Shown: positions 22,560-32,044, numbered from the stretch's first letter. The stretch is DNA of 36,768 nucleotides from an uncultured Bacteroidia bacterium (GCA_902791165.1 CADAVB010000057.1:1-36768), one strand, 5' to 3'. The notes: generated by a model from the letters alone, not told the origin. Translations and numbers: made by a program.

Positions 22560-24011
22560 ATGAAAACTAGAAGATTTGTGTTGATTGCCGCCCTCGTAGG
22601 AATGGCAATGAGTGTTTCCGCCCAGGAAGCTACCGAATCGAAGTACGGAACCGACAGCGTGGCTTGCGTGACCAACATGTCAATCTACGGCGAGGCCTAC
22701 AAGCAATGGGAAGCAACCAAGTTTGCGCCCGAATCCTTCAGCGTCGAAATGGTGAACGCCTGGAGGGAAGTGTTCCTCAACTGCCCCCGCGCCAGCCAGT
22801 TGGTCTATACGCGCGGCGAGAAGATCATGGATTACTTCATCCGCACCAATCCGGCCGCCAAGGATGCCTACATCGACACGCTCTGCATGATGATGGACAC
22901 GAGAGCCGAGGCTTTCCCCATCGACCCGAAGACCAAGACCTCGCAAGTGGCTGGCATCATGGGCCGCAAGGGCATGCTCATCTACAACTATAACAAGAAC
23001 CGCTACGAAGAGGCCTACAATGCACTGAAGAGCGCCGTCGCCCTCGACCCCTCGCAACTGCAAGGCGCCTACATCGACGCCTACTTCAAGTCCACCATCG
23101 ACATGGTGAACAACGGCAAGGAAGAAGGCATGACGGTCATCAATGTCTATCAAGAACTCTCCGAAGTGCTTGACGACAACATTAAGGTGCTGGCCGAAGC
23201 CGTTGTCGATCTCGAAGCCGCCAAACTCGTTGCCGACTCCCTCGGACAAGCCGAAGAAGTTGCCGCCCTCGACAAGCAAATCGAAAAGAGCGAGAAATCC
23301 ATCACCAACAACAAGGTGACGAAGAGCAACATCGACAACCTGTTCCAGCCCTTCGCCTCGTGCGACGACCTGATCAGAGTGTTCAGCGCGAAGATGGCCG
23401 AAACGCCCGACGACGTGAACCTGCTCAAGCGCATCACCACCATCCTCGACAAGAAGGAGTGCACCGAGTCGAAACTCTTCCTCGACGCCGCCGTCAAACT
23501 CAACGAGCTGGAACCCAGCCCCGAGGCTTCCTACAGCTTGGGTATCAAGTTCTTCAAAGACAGGAAATGGAGCGACGCAGCCACCTTCTTCGAGCAAGCC
23601 ACCAAGACCGAGAACAACGACCGCAGATACCGCGCCTACCGCAACCTGGGCATGTGCTACGAAAACATGGGCAGCCTGTCGCGCGCCCGCGACATCTACA
23701 GAAGAGCCGCCCAAGTGGACCCGACCAACGGCGAACCTTACCTCCTCATCGCCATGCTCTATGCCGGAAGCGCCAAACAGTTTAGCGGCGACATCGAAAG
23801 CAAGGCCGTGTTCTGGGCCGCCGTCGATAAGTGCCAAAAGGCCAAGTCCATCGACCCCTCTGTGGCTGGCAGAGCCAACAGCCTGATCAGCTCCTACTCG
23901 CAATACTTCCCCGCCATGGAAGTCATCTTCTACAACGACTACTCGGAAGGTCAAAGCTTCCACGTGGGCGGATGGATTGGCGAAACCACTACCATCAGAG
24001 CGAAAAAGTAA
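22560..24011 (+). CDS. Secreted TPR-repeat protein
   Basis: The 483-residue protein has a signal peptide (1-21, cleavage after VSA) and is probably periplasmic. Tetratricopeptide-like helices occur throughout, clearest at about 140-190 (GMLIYNYNKNRYEEAYNALK) and 315-420 (SYSLGIKFFKDRKWSDAATF, AYRNLGMCYENMGSLSRARD, PYLLIAMLYAGSAKQF). A coiled-coil-like stretch lies near 225-260. The C-terminal segment YSQYFPAMEVIFYNDYSEGQ followed by FHVGGWIGETTTIR is strongly conserved in the Bacteroidetes family I recognise, but no function is known to me. The stop codon abuts the TTG start of lptC, so translation is likely coupled. This points to a role in envelope assembly (inference). Confidence 0.85.
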   Translation: MKTRRFVLIAALVGMAMSVSAQEATESKYGTDSVACVTNMSIYGEAYKQWEATKFAPESFSVEMVNAWREVFLNCPRASQLVYTRGEKIMDYFIRTNPAAKDAYIDTLCMMMDTRAEAFPIDPKTKTSQVAGIMGRKGMLIYNYNKNRYEEAYNALKSAVALDPSQLQGAYIDAYFKSTIDMVNNGKEEGMTVINVYQELSEVLDDNIKVLAEAVVDLEAAKLVADSLGQAEEVAALDKQIEKSEKSITNNKVTKSNIDNLFQPFASCDDLIRVFSAKMAETPDDVNLLKRITTILDKKECTESKLFLDAAVKLNELEPSPEASYSLGIKFFKDRKWSDAATFFEQATKTENNDRRYRAYRNLGMCYENMGSLSRARDIYRRAAQVDPTNGEPYLLIAMLYAGSAKQFSGDIESKAVFWAAVDKCQKAKSIDPSVAGRANSLISSYSQYFPAMEVIFYNDYSEGQSFHVGGWIGETTTIRAKK

Positions 24012-24572
24012 TTGAAACGCATTTTGAACATATTCACACGCATCAACATCACAGCTTTCGTGGCTGTGATGTTGTTTTCGTGTGAGAACCCTGACGCCGT
24101 CATCAGCCAACTCGCGTCCGACGACACCCTCTCGGGCATCGTGGCCGACAGCGTTGTCTTCTATCGCAGCGACTCGGGCATCGTGAAGATGGAACTCACC
24201 ACACCGCGACTCATCCAAACCGAAGGCGAGGAAGAAGTGATGGAGTTTCCTTTGGGGTTCGTCGCCCGAATGTTCAACGACGACCACTCCTTGGCCACCT
24301 TGTTTCAGGCCGACTACGGCAAAAGCTACGGCAAAAGCCACCTCCTGGAAGCCATCGGCAACGTGATGGTCGAAAACCCAGGCAACCAAACCCTGTTTTC
24401 GGACAAACTCTATTGGTATCAAGACGAGAAAATGCTCTACACCCGCTCGAAGGTGCGCATCGTCACGCCCGACAAGCAAATTGAGGCCGACAGCCTCATG
24501 GCCAAAGAAGACTTCTCGGAATACACCCTATATTCAGGAAACGCTGTTCTCGACGTGGATGAGGAGGAATAG
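24012..24572 (+). CDS. lptC: LPS export protein LptC
   Basis: The 186-residue protein starts at a TTG directly after the TPR stop (TAATTG). No ATG fits, because the N-terminal signal with lipobox MLFSC must be included. The Cys near residue 24 suggests a lipoprotein form, usual in Bacteroidetes, rather than the transmembrane form of Escherichia coli. The domain is the beta-jellyroll of LptC/OstA type: VADSVVFYRSDSGIVKMELT, GKSHLLEAIGNVMVEN, LFSDKLYWYQDEKMLYT and IEADSLMAKEDFSEYTLYSG. LptC bridges the LptBFG transporter to LptA in lipopolysaccharide export. The next gene starts 3 bp after the stop. Confidence 0.88.
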   Translation: MKRILNIFTRINITAFVAVMLFSCENPDAVISQLASDDTLSGIVADSVVFYRSDSGIVKMELTTPRLIQTEGEEEVMEFPLGFVARMFNDDHSLATLFQADYGKSYGKSHLLEAIGNVMVENPGNQTLFSDKLYWYQDEKMLYTRSKVRIVTPDKQIEADSLMAKEDFSEYTLYSGNAVLDVDEEE

Positions 24573-24575
24573 CCT

Positions 24576-25859
24576 ATGGACAGTTGGATTATCGTTGCCA
24601 TCACCCTGTTTTTCTCGGCACTCTGCTCGGGGCTCGAGATTGCCTTCAACAGCATCAACCGCCTCCAACTTGAGGTGGAGCTGACGAAAAACACCTTCTC
24701 GGCCAAACTCATCGGCCTTTTCCTCAAAAACCAGTCGCGGTTCATCACCTCGCTGCTTCTGGGCAACAACATCGCGCTCATCATCTACGGAATGTGCATG
24801 GCAAAACTGCTGTTGCCAACCGCCCAATGGCTCCTGCCCGCTTCCATCACCAATGCGTTCACCATCCTGCTCGTGCAAACCATCCTTTCCACCCTACTCG
24901 TCCTTTTGGTGGGCGAGTTCTTGCCCAAGGTGCTGTTTCGCATCAACCCCAACGCCATCCTGTCGTTCTTTGCCCTGCCCACTTTCGTGTGCTACTGCCT
25001 CCTCTACCCCTTAATCCTCGTCTATACAGGCCTCTCCGAGTTTGTCATCAAGCATGTTTTGCGGCTCAAAGTGGACCGCGAAGAATACAAGTTCAGCACC
25101 GTTGATTTGAGCGACTTTATCGCCGAATATGCCGACCAGGAAAAAGCCGACGAAGACATGCAGCAGGAAATCCAATTGTTCCAAAACGTGATGGAGTTTC
25201 GCTCGGTGAAGTTGCGCGAGTGCATGGGACCACGCAACGAGATCGAATCCGTGAAACTGACCGACCCCATCGCCACCGTAAAGGAACGCTTGGAGGAAAC
25301 CAAACACTCGAAACTGATTGTTTATTCCGATAACATCGACAACATTGTGGGCTATGTGCACCTGAACGATGTGGTGAGAGCCATTGCCGCCCGTCGCGAT
25401 GTTACCTTGGCCGAAATCGTCAGGCCCATCGACTTCTTCCCTGAAACCTACACCGCCGACCAGCTGCTGAAACACCTGATTCAGAAGCACCAAGGCATAG
25501 CCGCCGTAGTCGATGAGTTTGGCGGAACGGCCGGCATCGTCACCATGGAAGACATCGTGGAAGAAATCTTTGGCGAGATTGACGACGAATACGACATCGA
25601 GGAAGAAGCCGAAAAGGTGCTCGACGACGGCGGCTACCTCTTCTCGGCCCGCCTCGAAATCGACTACCTCAACGAAACCTACAAACTCGACCTGCCCGTT
25701 TCAGACGACTACGAAACCCTCGCCGGCATGATTATCCACTACTGCGAGAACATTCCCGAACAAGGCGAAGAACTAATTGTGGACAAATATAAGGTAAAAA
25801 TCCTTAAAGCCTCCGACATGAAACTGGACGAAGTAGAGTTGAGAAGAATTAACAACTAA
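24576..25859 (+). CDS. CNNM/CBS-domain membrane protein (HlyC/CorC family)
   Basis: The 427-residue protein has an N-terminal DUF21/CNNM domain with four hydrophobic helices (about 3-160; SALCSGLEIAFNSINRLQLE, SRFITSLLLGNNIALIIYG, LVLLVGEFLPKVLFRINPNA). A tandem CBS pair follows (about 205-335; MGPRNEIESVKL, HSKLIVYSDNIDNIVGYVHL, VVDEFGGTAGIVTMEDIVEE), then a C-terminal CorC_HlyC transporter-associated domain (GYLFSARLEIDYLNETYKLD to the end). It is an inner-membrane protein. Family members are implicated in Mg or Co ion export and resistance; the old name hemolysin is misleading. It is probably the last gene of the block before the separately promoted isomerase. Confidence 0.9.
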   Translation: MDSWIIVAITLFFSALCSGLEIAFNSINRLQLEVELTKNTFSAKLIGLFLKNQSRFITSLLLGNNIALIIYGMCMAKLLLPTAQWLLPASITNAFTILLVQTILSTLLVLLVGEFLPKVLFRINPNAILSFFALPTFVCYCLLYPLILVYTGLSEFVIKHVLRLKVDREEYKFSTVDLSDFIAEYADQEKADEDMQQEIQLFQNVMEFRSVKLRECMGPRNEIESVKLTDPIATVKERLEETKHSKLIVYSDNIDNIVGYVHLNDVVRAIAARRDVTLAEIVRPIDFFPETYTADQLLKHLIQKHQGIAAVVDEFGGTAGIVTMEDIVEEIFGEIDDEYDIEEEAEKVLDDGGYLFSARLEIDYLNETYKLDLPVSDDYETLAGMIIHYCENIPEQGEELIVDKYKVKILKASDMKLDEVELRRINN

Positions 25860-25955
25860 TTGATATTCAAATAATTACAACGAATCGACACGATCGGTTT
25901 CAAGCTGTTGAAAAATAAAAATCACAGAAATAATCCTGTGAGTTGAAATCTTTGC

Positions 25956-25963
25956 TAAATTTG
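25956..25963 (+). promoter_or_regulatory. Promoter -7 box (TAAATTTG) of the PpiD-like gene
   Basis: TAAATTTG fits TAnnTTTG, 46 nt before the ATG. A 6-bp inverted repeat TCACAG...CTGTGA (25922-25941) lies 14 bp upstream and might be an operator. Confidence 0.55.
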
Positions 25964-26009
25964 CACGCTCAAAATCGAAGTTTAACAATAAAAAATAGAG
26001 AAATAAACT

Positions 26010-28124
26010 ATGGCAGCAATTGAAAAAATCAGAAGACGTTCCGGTTTGCTGATCGCAATTATCGGTTTAGCCTTGTTGGCATTCGTCTTGCAAGACCTGT
26101 TCCAAAGTCAGGGAAGAAACCGTGAGAACAACATCGCCGTGATTGATGGCGAAAAGATTCCTTATCAGGACTTTGACGCATTGAAAGAGAAGAACCTGCA
26201 AAACAGAAGAGGTTCGGGTAACCTTTCATCGTCGGAAACTTACGGCATCATCAACAGCACCTTGGACGAAATGGTGAAGGATCACATCATGAACAAAGAA
26301 TACGAAGCCGTTGGCATCAACGTCAGTTCGGACGAACTTTTCGACAAGTTCATGGGCGAGAACCCGCACCCGTGGGTCGTGCAAAACTTCAGCAACCCCG
26401 ACGGCAGCTTCAACAGAGAAATGGTGGAATACTACCTCCAAAACCTCAACACCCTCTCCCCCGAAGCCCGTATGCAGTGGATCGACTTTGAGAAAGCCGT
26501 GAAGGAAAACGCCCTCGAAACCAAGTTCAACGACCTGGTGAAGGCTTCCTACCATGTGCCCGCCAAGTTGGCCGAGAAATACTACGAAAACAAGAACATC
26601 AAGGCTTCCGCCGATGTGGTGGCTTTGCGTTATACGACCATCCCCGACTCGACCGTGGTGGTTACCGACAAAGACAACAAAGCCTTCTATGACGAAAACA
26701 AATACCGTTTCGAGACCGACGAAAGACGCGACATCGAATACGTGGTGTTCGACATCAAGCCCTCGGCCATCGACAAGGAAGAAGCCTACAAAGCCGTGCT
26801 CGATATGAAAGCCGACTTTGCCGCCACCGACAATGTGGTCAGCTTCGTCAATAGCAACTCCGACAAGCGCTACGACAGCACCTGGATGGGCCGCAAGGTC
26901 GTTCCCCAACAAATTGAGGCCATGGTGTTCGACGCCGGCAACGGCATAGGCACGGTGATCGGCCCCTACGAAACGGACAACGCCTGGAACCTCGCACGCA
27001 TCGTTGATTTGCAGCCGCGTTCCGACTCCTTGAAAGCCAGCCACATCCTGATTGGCCACAAGGAAGCCATGAGAAGCCAAGACACCCTCAGCAAGGAGCA
27101 AGCCGAAGCCCTCGCCGACAGCCTGCTGAACGTGCTGAAGAAGAACCCGAAAAACGAAACCCTCTTTGGCGAACTGGCCGGCCAATTCTCCGGCGACCCA
27201 GGCTCGAAGGAAAAAGGCGGCGACCTCGACTGGTTCACCGACGGCGTCATGGTGGCTCCCTTCAACGATTTCGTCATGAATAACCCCGTGGGTACGATGG
27301 GCATCGTGGAAACCGTTTTCGGCTACCACATCATCAAGGTTACCGACAAGACCGCCCCGCAACCCAAAGTGCGTCTGGCCCAGTTGAGCCACGAGATCAG
27401 CGCAAGCACCAGAACCTATCAGGCTATTTTTGCCGAGGCCAATAAGTTTGTGACCGAAAACAAGACCTACGACCAATTCAACAAAGCCATTGAAGAACAA
27501 GGCCTGAACAAGCGCATCATGCCCCGCATGAACGCATCGACCTATCAGATTGCCGGTATCGAGAACCCGAGAGAAATCGTCCGCTGGGCTTTCGACAGCA
27601 AGACCAAACTGCACGACATCTCCAACATCTTCGACCTGGACAACATGTTTGTGGTGGCAGCCCTGACGAGCATCGTGCCCGAAGGCTACGCTCCGCTCTC
27701 CGTCGTTGCCGAACAGTCGAAATACCAAATCCTCAACAAGAAAAAAGGCGAAATCGCCGTGGAGAAGATGAAAGCCTGTGGCAGCGACATCAACCGCATG
27801 GTCAGCGAGCTTGGCGCCGAATCGACCACCGTTACCGATGTCAGCATCGATTCACGCGTGCTGGGCAACTTCGGCGTTGAAGCCGACATCGTTGGCACCA
27901 TCCTCGGCATGAAGGAAGGCGAACAAGTTGGCCCCGTGGCTGGCAACTCGACGGCATTCATCATCAAAAACGTGAAGATTAACAAGCCGGAACCCACCAC
28001 CGACTACAGCGACATCTACAGAGAGAAAACCAGCCAGTTCAACAACAAGGTTACGGGCGGTTCCATCTACAATGCGCTGAAAAACAATGCCAAAATCGAG
28101 GACAACAGAGTTACTTACTTCTAA
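26010..28124 (+). CDS. PpiD/SurA-like peptidylprolyl isomerase
   Basis: The 704-residue protein has one N-terminal transmembrane anchor (about 12-30, LLIAIIGLALLAFVLQDLF) and a periplasmic body. A SurA-N-like chaperone region (about 40-200; NNIAVIDGEKIPYQDF, LDEMVKDHIMNKEYEAVGI) precedes one clear parvulin domain (about 341-445; KASHILIGHKEA, FSGDPGSKEKGGDLDWFTDG, VETVFGYHIIKV). A C-terminal substrate-binding-like region ends EDNRVTYF. This is the PpiD architecture: it assists folding of outer membrane proteins leaving the Sec translocon. It fits the upstream envelope genes. Its own promoter allows independent regulation. Confidence 0.92.
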   Translation: MAAIEKIRRRSGLLIAIIGLALLAFVLQDLFQSQGRNRENNIAVIDGEKIPYQDFDALKEKNLQNRRGSGNLSSSETYGIINSTLDEMVKDHIMNKEYEAVGINVSSDELFDKFMGENPHPWVVQNFSNPDGSFNREMVEYYLQNLNTLSPEARMQWIDFEKAVKENALETKFNDLVKASYHVPAKLAEKYYENKNIKASADVVALRYTTIPDSTVVVTDKDNKAFYDENKYRFETDERRDIEYVVFDIKPSAIDKEEAYKAVLDMKADFAATDNVVSFVNSNSDKRYDSTWMGRKVVPQQIEAMVFDAGNGIGTVIGPYETDNAWNLARIVDLQPRSDSLKASHILIGHKEAMRSQDTLSKEQAEALADSLLNVLKKNPKNETLFGELAGQFSGDPGSKEKGGDLDWFTDGVMVAPFNDFVMNNPVGTMGIVETVFGYHIIKVTDKTAPQPKVRLAQLSHEISASTRTYQAIFAEANKFVTENKTYDQFNKAIEEQGLNKRIMPRMNASTYQIAGIENPREIVRWAFDSKTKLHDISNIFDLDNMFVVAALTSIVPEGYAPLSVVAEQSKYQILNKKKGEIAVEKMKACGSDINRMVSELGAESTTVTDVSIDSRVLGNFGVEADIVGTILGMKEGEQVGPVAGNSTAFIIKNVKINKPEPTTDYSDIYREKTSQFNNKVTGGSIYNALKNNAKIEDNRVTYF

Positions 28125-28145
28125 TCATCGCCTCGTTACCAAACC

Positions 28146-28175
28146 AAAAGGTGTGTCATGCGGCACACCTTTTTT
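28146..28175 (+). terminator. Terminator after the PpiD-like gene
   Basis: AAAAGGTGTG (28146-28155) pairs with CACACCTTTT (28164-28173); a T-rich run follows. Confidence 0.8.
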
Positions 28176-28248
28176 CTTTTTTGTGCAATAAAGCCCCCAT
28201 TGAGGCGTTTGACATCGTATAGACTACAAACCAAAAAAAAGATTTGAG

Positions 28249-29901
28249 ATGAAAAAACTGTCCAAACTGTTTTTCCTTGTCGGCATGATGGCCTTTGTCC
28301 TCGCCGGCTGCAAGAAGGAAGTGGAAGTAAGCTTGTCGAAAAGTTCCGTCAGCATGGCGGCGGAAGGCGACACAATGGAAGTAACCCTTAACTCGAATGG
28401 CGATTGGCAAGTGAGCGGCACCGCAGAATGGCTCACCGTTTCGCCCCTCACAGGCAACGGCGACGCCATCCTGACCTTGGTCGCACAGCCCAACCCCGAC
28501 ACCGTGGCGCGCACGGCCACGCTGGAAGTAACGACCAAAGACCGCACGGCCACGCTGGAAGTTACACAAGACGCCGTGTCGTATTTCGTCAGAGTGGCAC
28601 CTACCGAAATCGTATGCGGCAACGAAGGCGGCGAATTTACCGTTGAAGTCGGCGCCAATATCGACTGGACCGTGAGCGACCTCCCGGATTGGGTAAGCTG
28701 CACGCCTCTGTCCGGCTCAGGAACTGGCACATTGACGCTCGGCATCGCCAGCCTCGTAGGACAACGCCCGCGCCAAGCCACCATCAAAGTGGGTTCCGAC
28801 ACCCTGTCAGCCACCCTCGACATCACCCAGAACACGCAATCTTCGCAGGAGATTTCGGTCAGCCCCGACCGTGTGGACTTTGAATATGGCGGCGGGTCCC
28901 AAACGCTGACGCTACAGTGTTCGGGCTCTTGGACCGTGCAAATCGAAAGGGATTGGGTAACCCTTAGCGCCACATCGGGACAAGGCGATGCTGAAATCCA
29001 GCTGTCGGCAGCCGAAAACCCCGACTATTTCGACCGTTCATCCTCCTTGCTTTTTGTTTCGGAATATGGCACCGAAGCGAGGGTCAAGATCATACAAGCC
29101 GCTGCTCCCAACCCAAATTACCTCAACGTAACCCCCGAAGAGAGAACCATGGAGAGCGACGGAGGCAGCTTCGATGTGAACGTGGAAAGCGACATTGAAT
29201 GGCAGGCCAACACCTCAGCAGAATGGATTATCCTTTCACAAGGGCAAGGCAACGGCAACGGAACTTTCTCCGTCGAAGTGGCACCCAATATGCTGTTTAC
29301 ACCCCGTGTGGCACATATCTTCGTTGCGGGCGACAATCTCTCCAAAACCGTCATCGTGCATCAAGAAGGCGCGGGACAGGTGCCGTTTGTCCATCTGTCG
29401 CCAAACGCCTTGGACATCGCGCAACACGGCGGCGTGGCCACCCTTACGATTGAAGCCAATGTGGCGTGGCGTTTGGAAGCCTCGCCCTGGATTACGCTGC
29501 TGGCTCCCACAGGCGTGGCCAACGGCAGCTGCGGCGTGGCCATTGATGCCAACAACACCTACGCAACACGCACAGGCTTCATCAAGGCTTATTACAACGA
29601 CGAACTGATGGATGAAGTCGAAGTAACCCAAGAAGGCATCGTTGTGACCCTTGAAGCCGATCCAACCGTAATCGAAGCCATGGCTGCGAGCAACAAATAT
29701 TACGTCAGCATTACCGCAGACCAAGAGTGGACGGCAACAACCACGGCTTCGTGGATTGCTTTGGACCCCAGACCGGATGATGGCATGCTCGTCGTCGTCG
29801 TGATGGACAACACCACCTCCAGCCCGCGCACGGCTGAAGTCAGGGTGTTGGGGGCCCAACATGGCGTGGTAACGATTACCGTCAATCAGGCGGCGAACTA
29901 A
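28249..29901 (+). CDS. Lipoprotein with six BACON domains
   Basis: The 550-residue protein has a lipoprotein signal (MKKLSKLFFLVGMMAFVLAG, lipidated Cys 21). The remainder is six tandem immunoglobulin-like BACON domains of about 80-85 residues (about 26-108, 113-200, 206-285, 290-375, 383-463, 467-550). Each has the pattern of SP..V or a similar first strand, GG or an equivalent turn, W near the middle (DWQVSGTAEWLTVSP, DWTVSDLPDWVSCTP, SWTVQIERDWVTLSA, EWQANTSAEWIILSQ) and a closing VTQ/ITQ/VNQ strand. BACON domains are Bacteroidetes-associated and were proposed to bind carbohydrate or mucin, usually in front of an enzyme. Here there is no enzyme, so it may be a surface spacer or binding protein. 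It is a single-gene unit. Confidence 0.92.
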   Translation: MKKLSKLFFLVGMMAFVLAGCKKEVEVSLSKSSVSMAAEGDTMEVTLNSNGDWQVSGTAEWLTVSPLTGNGDAILTLVAQPNPDTVARTATLEVTTKDRTATLEVTQDAVSYFVRVAPTEIVCGNEGGEFTVEVGANIDWTVSDLPDWVSCTPLSGSGTGTLTLGIASLVGQRPRQATIKVGSDTLSATLDITQNTQSSQEISVSPDRVDFEYGGGSQTLTLQCSGSWTVQIERDWVTLSATSGQGDAEIQLSAAENPDYFDRSSSLLFVSEYGTEARVKIIQAAAPNPNYLNVTPEERTMESDGGSFDVNVESDIEWQANTSAEWIILSQGQGNGNGTFSVEVAPNMLFTPRVAHIFVAGDNLSKTVIVHQEGAGQVPFVHLSPNALDIAQHGGVATLTIEANVAWRLEASPWITLLAPTGVANGSCGVAIDANNTYATRTGFIKAYYNDELMDEVEVTQEGIVVTLEADPTVIEAMAASNKYYVSITADQEWTATTTASWIALDPRPDDGMLVVVVMDNTTSSPRTAEVRVLGAQHGVVTITVNQAAN

Positions 29902-29920
29902 TCCTAAATGCAAGACCAAC

Positions 29921-29952
29921 AAAAAAAGCGGAATTACTTCCGCTTTTTTTTT
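29921..29952. terminator. Bidirectional terminator between BACON and dipeptidase genes
   Basis: AAAAAAAGCGGAA (29921-29933) pairs with TTCCGCTTTTTTT (29938-29950) around TTAC, giving T runs on both strands for the two converging genes. Confidence 0.9.
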
Positions 29953-29972
29953 GCCTCTATGGATGGCCCCGT

Positions 29973-31584
29973 TTAGAATCCCATGCTGAACCAGTACCAG
30001 AACTTGTTCTCCATCTCCTTCCAGGCTTGGCGCGTGGAGGCGGCGAAGTCGGAGGTGTATTGGTTGAGCAGCTCGGTGGCTTCCTTGGCCTTGTCGTCGG
30101 CGATGAGGGCTTTGGCTCTGTTTTCGATGGCGGGGATTTCGTCGAAGGCTTTCTGCTCGAAGCGGTTGGCGTTGTCCATCAGGGTTTTCTTGCAGCGACC
30201 CCATTGCACGGTGGCGAGCTTGTTGGCCTTGCGGTAGTGCCAAATCCAAGCCTCGTCGCGATAGCGGCGTTGGCCGCATTTGTCGAAGCCATCGGGCACG
30301 GTGGTCGAGCCAGAGAACATCGGGATGCGCGGACTCTGCCCTGGGTTGTCGCAGGCCATCCAGCAGAGCGCACCGATTTCGTCGGGAACCCAGCTGCGGC
30401 ATTGCGTGATGAAGTGGTAGCTGCTCCATGCCACGGCCACAGTGCGCTGGAAGTTGATGGTGCCTGGCGCCAGATAATTAATGGTGTTCATCATCGCGCT
30501 GCCCACCCAGGGATTGGCCACAGGGCTGATGATGGTGTCTTCGACCACGGTGCCGTCGTCTTGGCGTTTCTTGCTGACCATCTTCACGTTGCGCGTCATG
30601 TCCATGTCGGTGCCTTCGTAGGTGCTGCGGAAGAGTTCCATCACCTTGCGCACATCGACGTTTTCGTCGGGTTTCACCGAGAAAGGCAATTCGTCCATGT
30701 CGCGGTTGAGGTTCAACGAGGGCGCCAACTGGCTGAGGATGAAGAACTCGCGGTCGCTGAAGTTTTTACCTCCGCCATATTCGGCGCGGAAGGCTTTCCA
30801 GAAGACGAAGTCGCCTTGGCCGTCCCAAAGGCCGTATTTTTTGGCCACAGCCTCGCAGTTGTCGGAGCAGTAGAAGTCCTTGCTCTTGCGTTCGAGTTTG
30901 CCGATGCGGGCGATGTTGGCGCTGACGCCCACTTCGTCGTCGGGGATGCGCTTGGCCGCCCACACGCCACCGATTTTGTCGGGACCTTCGCCGAGGATTT
31001 CCATCTGCCACACCTCGTTTTTGTCGGCGATGGTGATGCACTCGCCGCCGTCGCCGTAGCCGTATTCCTTCACCAGTTTCCCGATGAGTTGGATGGCGTC
31101 GCGGGCGTTGTCGCAACGCATCAGGGCGATGCGTTCCAGCTCCTCAATCATGAACATTCCCTTGCTATTCACCAAGGTGTCGGGGCCGGAGAAGGTCGTT
31201 TCGCCGATGGCCAATTGTTTCTCGTTGAGGCAGGGGTAGGCCGTGTTGAGGTAGGCGTAGGTGTGTGCCACCTGCGGGATTTCGCCGGCCAGTTCCACAT
31301 TGCGGTTGTCGAAGGGGTCTTCGGTGTGCATGGTGCCTTTATACACCTTGTGCATCTCGCCTTTTTCATAGTCGGCGGCGGGTTCCCAGCGCATCCAGGT
31401 GCGGTAGCGTCCGTCGCAGGTGTGCGAGGTGATGACCGAGCCGTCGGTGGAGGCTTTTTTGCCCACCATGATGCTGGTGCAGCAGGCACCAACGCGCTGT
31501 TCGTTTTCCGTTTTCGTCCTGTGCCGTGGCGGTGATGCCGACGAGCAGCAGGCTTGCTAAAAGTAAAGATTTGAATTTGAGCAT
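29973..31584 (-). pseudogene. C69 family dipeptidase, frameshifted after the signal peptide
   Basis: The main frame (29973-31469 and upstream codons to about 31510) encodes a PepD-like N-terminal nucleophile dipeptidase of about 500 residues: ACCTSIMVGKKASTDGSVIT, then HTCDGRYRTW, MIEELERIALMRCDNARDAI, VGVSANIARIG and a long C-terminal region ending FWYWFSMGF. The catalytic Cys (codon 31479-31481) comes just before TSIMVG, so the first ATG at 31469 would make an inactive protein. A good signal peptide, MLKFKSLLLASLLLVGITA, starts at 31584 in a different frame. The two join if one A is removed from either of two A4 runs (T4 on the plus strand at 31504-31507 or 31511-31514). The protein would otherwise be a secreted peptidase. 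The cause may be a sequence error, decay or slippage. Confidence 0.82.
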
Positions 31585-31674
31585 AGTTGATTATTTTTTG
31601 GCTAAAACAGGTCACAAAAATAGGAAAATTCGATTAATTCACAGAATTATGTCACGTATTTCCATTAATTGTAT

Positions 31675-31682
31675 TACTTTTG
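31675..31682 (+). promoter_or_regulatory. Promoter -7 box (TACTTTTG) of the antitoxin-like gene
   Basis: TACTTTTG fits TAnnTTTG, 30 nt before the ATG at 31713. Confidence 0.6.
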
Positions 31683-31712
31683 CACCACAATTAATAACTA
31701 AAGTAAGACAAG

Positions 31713-31952
31713 ATGGAAACGACAATTCGAAGAAAACAGACCTCGTTCAGGCTTAGGACTGACTTGTTGGATGAAATGAAGATTGCAGCCGAAAGGGAGA
31801 ACCGCACGCTGAACAACTTCGTGGAAAACCTGTTGCTGAACTACATTTACAACGAGCCAAACGAGGTGACCAAGGCTGCCATTGAGGAGGCGATGTCACG
31901 GACAGAATACCCCGAGGGGGAATTATACGACAATGTTGAGGATCTTTTTTAA
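31713..31952 (+). CDS. Small antitoxin-like protein (ribbon-helix-helix type)
   Basis: The 79-residue cytosolic protein opens METTIRRKQTSFRLRTDLLD, then MKIAAERENRTLNNFVENLL. This is the Arc/MetJ-like pattern of a short basic beta strand, then a helix with L..E...A...NR, then a helix with NFVE.LL. The acidic tail EVTKAAIEEAMS, ending YDNVEDLF, is what such antitoxins use to bind a RelE/ParE-type toxin. No toxin gene follows: 31953-32356 has no open frame of fitting size. It is therefore an orphan, either a remnant of a toxin-antitoxin pair or a free regulator. The assignment rests on pattern only. Confidence 0.75.
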   Translation: METTIRRKQTSFRLRTDLLDEMKIAAERENRTLNNFVENLLLNYIYNEPNEVTKAAIEEAMSRTEYPEGELYDNVEDLF

Positions 31953-32036
31953 CCTTGTTTCCCATTCAGAATTGTTCGGAAAACGGAAATAAAGAAAGTT
32001 TTTCCGAAAACCTTATTACGTTTCCGAAAAAATCAC

Positions 32037-32044
32037 TAATTTTG
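32037..32044 (+). promoter_or_regulatory. Promoter -7 box (TAATTTTG) of the tryptophanase leader
   Basis: TAATTTTG fits TAnnTTTG. It lies 30 nt before a short ORF (32075) and 312 nt before the tryptophanase ATG, implying a long leader. The gene-free stretch 31953-32356 holds this box, the short ORF and a palindromic element. Confidence 0.5.
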
